From contig JANYAD010000208.1 in the NCBI GenBank assembly GCA_025355165.1, forward strand, positions 1 through 48,264: DNA of 48,264 nucleotides. Direction: 5' to 3'. Below, in pieces: positions 42,460 to 48,264 of this stretch. A program made the translations under genes and the position numbers. The notes under the pieces were generated by a model, which worked only from the letters and a program-made list of their open reading frames with translations, ran no database searches and had not been told where the DNA came from. Every line of letters begins with the position of its first letter. Positions within the stretch are counted from its first letter, which is position 1. Source of the stretch: Gammaproteobacteria bacterium (GTDB lineage Bacteria; Pseudomonadota; Gammaproteobacteria; Steroidobacterales; Steroidobacteraceae).

Positions 42460-43127
42460 GCGAGGAGACTTGGCTCACGGTCTGCGGCGAGAAGCTGCTT
42501 TTGCACCGCGATCGCGCGGTGATTTGGGCGCGGAGCCGCGCGGTAATCGTGGCGGATACTCATTTCGGCAAGAGCAGCGTGTTTAACCGGCACGGAGTTG
42601 CCGTTCCTGCCGGGACCGATGATTTTGATCGCGCCAGATTGACACAGCTATTGGATCACTTCGGCGGACGCCGCTTGATCATTCTCGGCGATTTCGTTCA
42701 TGAACCGCTCGCTTTGGATAGCCAAGAGGCACACGATCTGGAGCAATGGACTCGCTCGCTCGCCGGCGTCAAAATCCAAGTAATCGCGGGCAACCATGAT
42801 CGAGGAGTGTCGCGCGGCTGGCGCGGCTCCATTGAGTGGATTGCGGGGGACCATTTCGAGGCGCCTTTCCGCTTCGTCCATGACTGCACGAGCAAACTCT
42901 CGGCGGAGGGCGACGCCTTTTCGCTGAGCGGACATCTGCACCCCGTGATAGCACTGAAAGGCCTGCGCAAGAGAATCGCACGCGTGCCCGCTTTTTGGCT
43001 GCGCGAAAGCGGCCTGATACTGCCTTCTTTCGGATCGTTCACCGGCGGTTTTTTGGTCGCACCAAAGGAAGGGGAGCGCGTATTCGCGGTGAGCCCCGAA
43101 CAGGTGGTGCCTTTTCCTTTGCGTTGA
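42456..43127 (+). CDS. pdeM: Ligase-associated DNA damage response phosphoesterase
   Basis: A 223-residue calcineurin-like metallophosphoesterase. The five metal-binding blocks are readable: VADTHFGKSS (DxH), LGDFVHEP (GDxxH-like), IAGNHDRG (GNHD), and LSGHLHPVI (GHxH). This is the PdeM family that follows the ligase-associated helicase in many bacteria and processes DNA ends. It is the last gene of the six-gene repair island; ATG 42456 overlaps the helicase stop by four bases. Nothing resembling a terminator with a T run is evident directly after it. Confidence 0.92.
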   Translation: MSEETWLTVCGEKLLLHRDRAVIWARSRAVIVADTHFGKSSVFNRHGVAVPAGTDDFDRARLTQLLDHFGGRRLIILGDFVHEPLALDSQEAHDLEQWTRSLAGVKIQVIAGNHDRGVSRGWRGSIEWIAGDHFEAPFRFVHDCTSKLSAEGDAFSLSGHLHPVIALKGLRKRIARVPAFWLRESGLILPSFGSFTGGFLVAPKEGERVFAVSPEQVVPFPLR

Positions 43128-43625
43128 TCCGCAAGCTTAAATGGGGTTGCGTGGTATCGCTTGACTCCAGGTGAGAAAAGACGTCATGCACAGTCACCTT
43201 GGGCGCGTGCAGTTCGCGCCGGCAAACGCAACGCTGGGGACGCTTATTGCGAATGGGACATGCCGGCACATGCTTCTGTTCCGGGGTGATGTTGCGTGGA
43301 CCTACCCACTCGCTTGAGGCAGAGAATAGGGGTCTACGGAGGCGTATTAAATGTCCGTTGTTTTTGAGGACGGCGGAAATCGCACTGTAGGCTCGCTTTA
43401 GCACGCGCGTCGGTCCGAAACAGGCTGCTGTCGGCACCTTGGAGCTACGCAGCTGCACAAAGAAGTCGCCGGTTAGCGACCGTTGCGTTGGTACTGATAC
43501 AATTTGCAGAAAGCGGTGTCCTCTGCGCATTAGGGGAGTTGGTTCCAGAAATCGATGCGGCGGCGAATCGACCGTCATGGCAAGCGAGGAGCAGTTTGTT
43601 CTGTACTAATTGTAGGAGAGGGTCT
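43128..43625. other. Intergenic region after the repair operon
   Basis: About 500 bases without a supported gene. Leftward frames here are shadows without motifs. The promoter of the exported SnoaL-like gene should lie near 43560-43610; its ribosome-binding site TAGGAGAGG is clear. Confidence 0.4.
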
Positions 43626-44081
43626 ATGCGAAGGGATGCATTGATGGCAATCGGCATCGTGGTCATGCTGACAATCGGCGCGACCGGCGTTGCACAATCG
43701 GGCGACCTCAAGGCGACCATCATGGCGGCTGACGCTGCGTGGTCCGCCGCATTCGCCAAGGGAGACGCGAAGGGAGTCGCAGCAATCTACAGTGCCGACG
43801 GGCAGGTGCTCGCCGAAGGCAGAGACCCCGTGACGGGGACAGCGGCTCTCACGACGTTTGTTCAGAGCGTTCTCGATGAAGGAGTGGGCTCAGTCACCCT
43901 AACGACGCTCGAAGTCGTCGGCCAAGGGCGCTCCGCCACCGAGGTCGGAAGCTACGTCATGAAGGACAAGTCCGGCAAAGAAATCGATCACGGCAAGTAC
44001 ATGGAGCTTTGGCGCCTCGAAAAGGGCGCGTGGAAGCTCCACCGCGACATTTTCAATTCGAGCGTGCCGCCCAAGAAATAG
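43626..44081 (+). CDS. Exported SnoaL-like/DUF4440 protein
   Basis: A 151-residue protein with a signal peptide (MRRDALMAIGIVVMLTIGAT, cleavage after VAQ near residue 24). The mature part has the NTF2-like fold of DUF4440: IMAADAAWSAAFAKGDAKGV, then IYSADGQVLAEGRDPVTG, and the closing WRLEKGAWKLHRDIFNS. Such proteins often bind or isomerise small molecules, but most members, including this one, have no known ligand. The ATG at 43626 has AGGAGAGGG upstream. It is not obviously part of an operon. Confidence 0.85.
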   Translation: MRRDALMAIGIVVMLTIGATGVAQSGDLKATIMAADAAWSAAFAKGDAKGVAAIYSADGQVLAEGRDPVTGTAALTTFVQSVLDEGVGSVTLTTLEVVGQGRSATEVGSYVMKDKSGKEIDHGKYMELWRLEKGAWKLHRDIFNSSVPPKK

Positions 44082-44362
44082 GCAGCAACCCCGTGCCCGC
44101 CAGTGGCGCAACCCAGGCTGAGAGGCGTCTTGGCGCGCTTGTGCATGTGACCGAGACCGTACGATCGAGGACGGCTGCCAGGCACGAAGCACCATTCGCC
44201 GTTCTGTCCAAGAGGGTGCTCTAAACCGGAGGTTCGGGCAGCACATTTGTATGCGTTTTTTTTTGGCTATGTATTGAGGTGCCGCTTTACGCAGCCAGTT
44301 AATTCAAGAAGGCCTGCAGTCAAAAGGCTTTCAGCGCGAAAATAGACGGCGAGTTGGGAACT

Positions 44363-45001
44363 ATGAGCAAGGTATTCGTGAACATCGGACTTAGCCTTGA
44401 TGGCTACATGGCACCGGAAGGCATGACCGTGGAGAACTGGGGCAGGCCGGAGTACCAGGACTGGGGCGCAAAGTGGGGCGCGCTGATGGGCTGGATACAC
44501 AACCTGCAGTATTTTCGCGAGAATCTTAAGCTTGGACCGGGAGGGGAAACCGGCGCGGTCAATGACATGATTCGCAACACCACGAAGCGCATTGGTGCCA
44601 ACATCATGGGCAAGCGTATGTTCGACGCCGGAGAGCGCGCTTGGCCAGAAGAGGCTCCATTTCACACTCCGGTATACGTTCTTACCCAACAGAAGCGCGA
44701 TCCTTGGGTTCGCCCTGGCGGGACGACTTTCTACTTCATCAACGAAGGGCCGAAGCGTGCCGTTGAGCTGGCTCGGGAGTCTGCGGGCAGTCGGGATATT
44801 CGTATTTCCGGTGGAGCGAATGTGATCCAGCAATACTTGAACATGGTTGTCATTGACGAATTAGAAATTGCCTTAGCACCAGTATTGTTCTGCGGTGGGC
44901 GGCGCCTCTTCGAGAACCTAAACGAGACCGGGCAGCAGTTTCGGATCGACAGGACTATCGACAGTTCGTCTGCTACGCACTTGCGCTATGTGCGTCGGTA
45001 G
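44363..45001 (+). CDS. RibD C-terminal/dihydrofolate-reductase-fold protein
   Basis: A 212-residue protein from ATG 44363 (a TTG three codons earlier is weaker). The RibD_C fold is shown by VFVNIGLSLDGYMAPEG at the start, IGANIMGKRMFD, the NADPH-binding RISGGANVIQQYL, and the ending DELEIALAPVLFCGGRRLF. Members are NADPH-dependent reductases of unknown substrates, sometimes linked to drug response or riboflavin-like compounds. The active site differs from true DHFR. No neighbour is in the same direction within 1.3 kb. Confidence 0.88.
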   Translation: MSKVFVNIGLSLDGYMAPEGMTVENWGRPEYQDWGAKWGALMGWIHNLQYFRENLKLGPGGETGAVNDMIRNTTKRIGANIMGKRMFDAGERAWPEEAPFHTPVYVLTQQKRDPWVRPGGTTFYFINEGPKRAVELARESAGSRDIRISGGANVIQQYLNMVVIDELEIALAPVLFCGGRRLFENLNETGQQFRIDRTIDSSSATHLRYVRR

Positions 45002-45221
45002 GGCGCCCTAATGACCAGTTGTCGAGCCGCAGACCGCGCGCGGGCACGCGGCTCTTGGCGAATCCGTCATCGATCTGTGCTTCTTGGGCCGGACTTCGAA
45101 AAAGGGGTATCGCCAGCCCGACAGGAACGGCTGCTTATCCGAATTTGACTGGCAGCAGTCCGGCTCAGCCAACGCCTGGAATGGCACCAAGTGATCCGGT
45201 GTTATGTTGGTTGGACGCAAT

Positions 45222-45461
45222 TCAGCTCGCAACTGAAGGCAGCACAACGCGAAGCCAAATTGCAAACATGACCAGAATAATGCCGCTGAAGAAGATTACC
45301 AGCAACCAAAATCCGGCAGGATTTTGCAGGCGGTGACAATAACGTCGTCGCCTGGAATACGCAATCTTGCCAGTATGGAGGCCGGACACAATTTCCTTGC
45401 CCAGGAAGTAGGCGGATCCCAACAAGACCAGGGTAACCAATGCAAGTCGCAGCGCGTGCAT
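45222..45461 (-). CDS. Small membrane protein of unknown function
   Basis: A 79-residue protein from ATG 45461. It has one helix at residues 5-22 and a second at about 50-70, separated by the basic loop GLHTGKIAYSRRRRYCHRL and followed by NPAGFWLLVIFFSGIILV. I recognise this two-helix layout with the G-x-I-x-Y-x-R-x-R loop from uncharacterised membrane proteins of proteobacteria. No function can be given. Confidence 0.6.
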   Translation of the reverse strand: MHALRLALVTLVLLGSAYFLGKEIVSGLHTGKIAYSRRRRYCHRLQNPAGFWLLVIFFSGIILVMFAIWLRVVLPSVAS

Positions 45462-45634
45462 ATTGAGAGGTCTCTCTTATTTTAGAAAATGAGGTTCATG
45501 AAGGATAGCCTGACAGAGGCAAGTCGATCTGGAGCCCCGCTCGGCGTATAAAGTGGGTGCGCGTTACAGCGGTCATGCGCGATCTTCGCAGTTCAAATTG
45601 TCGCAAGCAGGCAGGCGCGCCGCCGCCTCGTCCT

Positions 45635-45916
45635 TCAGCGCCGCGTTGATGCGACAACGCGCTCGCGTGTAATGGTCGCGAGCGTCGGCGAGCCGGACTG
45701 CCGCATGAGTTGCTCAAACTCGCGGTTGGGAATGTCGATCACAGCCTCTACCCCCGGTTGACCGAACGCGGCGAGGCCCCAGATCTGCGGCCGGCCGATT
45801 CCGACGGCGGTCGCGCCCAGCGCGAGCGCCTTAAACGAATCCGTTCCGCGGCGCACCCCGCCGTCAAACAATACCGGTACCCGTCCACGCGCGGCCGCGA
45901 CGATTTCCGTCTCTCT
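45635..45916 (-). pseudogene. C-terminal fragment of an FMN-dependent alpha-hydroxyacid dehydrogenase
   Basis: The frame reads VPVLFDGGVRRGTDSFKALA, then VGIGRPQIWGLAAFGQPGVE and the tail FEQLMRQSGSPTLATI, which are the last blocks of lactate oxidase/glycolate oxidase-type flavoenzymes (DGGVRRGTD binds the FMN phosphate). Homology begins near 45910 and the preceding residues are unrelated, so about three quarters of the gene including the catalytic His is absent. The reading frame runs on at its 3' end in normal fashion. It is a truncated relic. Confidence 0.75.
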
Positions 45917-45961
45917 GTTGGGCCGAGTGGCGCCGGTTGGGCACGACGGCTTCTCAGGGCT

Positions 45962-46313
45962 CAAAGAAGCCCGCGCCGCAGATCACTTGCGGATTTCTGA
46001 TTCGCACTACCGAATCACCATACTGCAGTCAAAATCGAAGATTTTCCCCCAAAGAGTCGATTGGCCGCTCTCACAGGGGGGGTTGTGATTGGACACGCGC
46101 ACGAGTCGGATCGGACGAGAACTTCTGTATTTTCTGGCTTGTGATTACTGGATAATTGACCTTAGCGAGGGCAAGCAGGCCGATGCGTCAGCGAAGTCTA
46201 TCGTCCGTCATCGGAAGGGAAAGATACGATGCACGGGCTGTCCGCGGGACCGAGGGGGTTGTCTGGATCTCATTCAATACGCTTGAGGCCGCTAGAGCAC
46301 GCCCGGGAGTAAT
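45962..46313. other. Intergenic region before the sulfotransferase gene
   Basis: About 350 bases between the flavoenzyme relic and the SEC-C/TPR gene. A rightward frame at 46089 has no motif. A GGGAG at 46304-46308 is the ribosome-binding site of the following GTG start. Nothing else is recognised. Confidence 0.4.
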
Positions 46314-48215
46314 GTGAAGGCGGGAAGAAACAGTACGTGTCCGTGCGGCAGCGGGAGGAAGTACAAGGTTTGCTGTGGTCGACTGCCACGTCAGACTCAA
46401 GCTGCTACGCGAGAGTGTGAAGAGGGCGCGCTGAGGCTGGAATTAGGCCGCCTAGTCGCTCTCATGAATGACGCAAGTTATGTGGCGTTGGAAAGTGCGG
46501 CCCGCGAATTGCTCTGCGCGCACCCGCAGTCCGGGCATGCCTGGCAGATGCTGGGGGTGTCCCTCTCTAATCAGGGCAAAGATGCAGGCCACGCGTGGGC
46601 TCGGGCTGCACAATGCCTACCGGATGACGCGGTAGCGCATGTGAATCTTGGCAATGCCTTGGCACGCGCCGGACTCCTGCACGAAGCGCAGGCAAGCTAC
46701 GATCGCGCATTGGCTATTTATCCGGAATTCGCCGAGGCCCACCTAAATCGGTCCGAGGTACTGTTGGAGCTTGGGCAACCCAAGGACGCGATTGACAGCT
46801 GCCGGCGGGCGATCGAGTTAAGCCCAAGGCTTCTGGAAACGCATCAGACATTGGGCAAGGCGCACGTCAATTTAGGGAATCTGCTGCGCGGCTTAGGCCG
46901 GCTAGATGAGGCGGAGGCGCAGTACCGCCAGGCGCTGCTAATCGAGCCGCAGCTCCTCGCCGCCCTCGTCGAGCTTGGGACCGTGCTGCGCTTGCAGGGT
47001 CGCTCCGCGGAATGCGAAGCCAGTTGCCACGCTGCGCTCCTGGTAGATTCGAAATCGACCGCGGCGCTGGCGGTCTTGGCGGAATTGCGGGCCGACAGTG
47101 GCCGATTTGCGGAGGCGGAAGAATTCTACAAGCGAGTCATCGAGATCGACCCGGGCTCATGGGAAGGCTTGGCCGGCCTAGCGCACCTGCGCCGGATGAC
47201 GGCTGCCGACCGACCGTGGCTGACCGCCGCGCAGCACCTTGCGGAGCAAAAATTGCCGCCCCCAGCTGAGATGACGCTACGTTACGCGTTGGGCAAATAC
47301 GGCGATGACATGGGAGACTTCGACAGCGCCTTTCGCAACTACCAGCGCGCAAACGAATTGGCCAGGCGGTGCGGGCCGCAGTTTGACAGAGCCCACATGT
47401 CACGTAGCATCGATTTGGTCATCCGCACTTTCGATCAGACCTGGATCAACCAGGTTCGGAGCTGCACGAATGTGTCAACGCGTCCAGTGTTCATCGTTGG
47501 TATGCTGCGCTCGGGTACCACCTTGGCCGAACAAATACTCGCCTCGCATCCGGCTGTCTTCGGCGCCGGCGAACTGGCTTTCTGGGGTGCTGCGGCTTCC
47601 GCGGCGCTGGGCGACGCGGCGGCCGGACGTGCCGCGGCAAAGGCCATCATCAACGATGCCGGTCTCGCCGCACTGGGCCGAGACTATTTGCAGCTACTGC
47701 AGAATTTGTCCGGCGATGCGCAGAGGGTGGTGGACAAGTTTCCCACCAATTTTTTATTTCTGGGCCTAATACAAGCCGCTTTACCGCATGCCCGCATAAT
47801 CCACATGCGGCGCAATGCGATCGATACGTGTTTGTCCATTTACTTCCAGCGTTTCGAGGCAGCCAACGCATACGCTACAGACTTCGAGGATCTTTCACAC
47901 TACTACCGCGAATATCGGCGCGTCATGCAACACTGGCGATGCGTGCTGCCCACGAATGCGTTGCTTGAAGTGCCTTACGAGGGACTGGTCGAAGACCCGG
48001 CGCTTTGGAGCCGAAAGATGGTGGACTTCATCGAACTGCCATGGGATGAGCGTTGCCTTGATTTTCATCAGACTGAGCGCACGGTGGTAACGGCGAGCCG
48101 ATGGCAGGTGCGGCAGAGGATGTCCAGGTCCTCCATCGGGCGCTGGCGCAATTATGAGAAATTTCTGCGGCCTCTCGGAAGCCTAATGGAACTCGAATCG
48201 CTCAGTCAGCCTTGA
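46314..48215 (+). CDS. SEC-C, TPR and sulfotransferase domain fusion protein
   Basis: A 633-residue three-part protein from GTG 46314. Residues 8-22 hold a SEC-C zinc motif (CPCGSGRKYKVCC). Residues about 50-290 are TPR repeats, e.g. HVNLGNALARAGLLHEAQAS and LLRGLGRLDEAEAQYRQAL. Residues about 390-630 form a sulfotransferase domain: PVFIVGMLRSGTTLAEQIL is the 5'-phosphosulfate-binding loop, and MRRNAIDTCLSIYFQRF the 3'-phosphate site. Bacterial TPR-sulfotransferases transfer sulfate from PAPS to an unknown acceptor, often a protein or glycan. The SEC-C addition at the N-terminus is unusual. The gene is cytosolic by sequence; no PAPS-synthesis gene is in the window. Confidence 0.88.
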   Translation: MKAGRNSTCPCGSGRKYKVCCGRLPRQTQAATRECEEGALRLELGRLVALMNDASYVALESAARELLCAHPQSGHAWQMLGVSLSNQGKDAGHAWARAAQCLPDDAVAHVNLGNALARAGLLHEAQASYDRALAIYPEFAEAHLNRSEVLLELGQPKDAIDSCRRAIELSPRLLETHQTLGKAHVNLGNLLRGLGRLDEAEAQYRQALLIEPQLLAALVELGTVLRLQGRSAECEASCHAALLVDSKSTAALAVLAELRADSGRFAEAEEFYKRVIEIDPGSWEGLAGLAHLRRMTAADRPWLTAAQHLAEQKLPPPAEMTLRYALGKYGDDMGDFDSAFRNYQRANELARRCGPQFDRAHMSRSIDLVIRTFDQTWINQVRSCTNVSTRPVFIVGMLRSGTTLAEQILASHPAVFGAGELAFWGAAASAALGDAAAGRAAAKAIINDAGLAALGRDYLQLLQNLSGDAQRVVDKFPTNFLFLGLIQAALPHARIIHMRRNAIDTCLSIYFQRFEAANAYATDFEDLSHYYREYRRVMQHWRCVLPTNALLEVPYEGLVEDPALWSRKMVDFIELPWDERCLDFHQTERTVVTASRWQVRQRMSRSSIGRWRNYEKFLRPLGSLMELESLSQP

Positions 48216-48219
48216 AATC

Positions 48220-48236
48220 GGCAGCTGGTCGCTGCC
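48220..48236 (+). terminator. Short hairpin after the sulfotransferase gene
   Basis: GGCAGC (48220-48225) and GCTGCC (48231-48236) form a 6-base stem with a 5-base loop a few bases after the stop. No T tract follows within the window, so this is at best a weak or Rho-assisted terminator. Confidence 0.3.
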
Positions 48237-48264
48237 CGCGGGGCGAAGTAGCTGTCGTGCGAGG

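Noticed and set aside
1-48264. CRISPR arrays, tRNA or rRNA genes
   Set aside because: I saw no regularly spaced direct repeats and no segment that folds convincingly as a tRNA or matches conserved rRNA stretches; a covariance-model search would be decisive.

Overview
The window looks like chromosomal DNA from a GC-rich, free-living proteobacterium, most likely a gammaproteobacterium (or betaproteobacterium) of soil or freshwater type. The best clue is a LexA box of the CTGT-N8-ACAG type (34628-34643), the form used by gamma- and betaproteobacteria and not by alphaproteobacteria. The gene families (dodecin, DUF427, NnrU, FAN1-type nuclease, ligase-associated repair genes, BLUF) fit such a host, but no ribosomal or other marker gene is present, so genus-level placement is not possible.

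Left part (1-5.3 kb): a 5'-truncated M20 peptidase, then a catabolic cluster. It holds a beta-hydroxyacid dehydrogenase, a convergent aldehyde dehydrogenase and, divergent from the latter, a gamma-butyrobetaine-hydroxylase-like Fe(II)/2OG dioxygenase translationally coupled to an HD-domain protein that keeps a diiron-oxygenase-like ligand set. The last two resemble the PhnY/PhnZ and TmpA/TmpB organophosphonate oxygenase pairs, but both belong to unusual subfamilies. The substrate is unknown.

Middle part (5.9-34.4 kb): mostly single genes on both strands. Recognisable ones are a DUF2189 membrane protein, a short BLUF blue-light sensor, VOC proteins, a class A beta-lactamase-fold hydrolase, a cyclic-nucleotide-binding/DUF1003 protein, a MOSC protein, DUF2237, a TspO homologue preceded by a 41-residue membrane mini-protein, DUF427, dodecin, GNAT acetyltransferases, an isopenicillin-N-synthase-like oxygenase, several exported hydrolases and NnrU. 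A two-gene DNA repair operon (FAN1-type VRR-NUC nuclease plus a nuclease/Fe-S helicase) lies at 17.2-21.1 kb. Gene decay is obvious: a VOC gene with an internal stop, an IS66 transposase tail, a dapB fragment joined tail-to-tail with a histidine-phosphatase fragment, possible esterase and HAD tails, and long intergenic stretches.

Right part (34.6-43.1 kb): a compact six-gene DNA repair island read in one direction: radical SAM DNA-repair protein, DUF4130-UdgX fusion, ligase-associated exonuclease, ATP-dependent DNA ligase, Lhr-like helicase and PdeM phosphoesterase. A perfect LexA box overlaps the -10 element of a strong-looking promoter whose predicted transcription start coincides with the first ATG, implying an SOS-controlled and probably leaderless mRNA. 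The window ends with a SnoaL/DUF4440 exported protein, a RibD-C/DHFR-like reductase, a small membrane protein, a truncated FMN-dependent alpha-hydroxyacid dehydrogenase and a SEC-C/TPR/sulfotransferase fusion.

All assignments are from reading the sequence; no database search was run.
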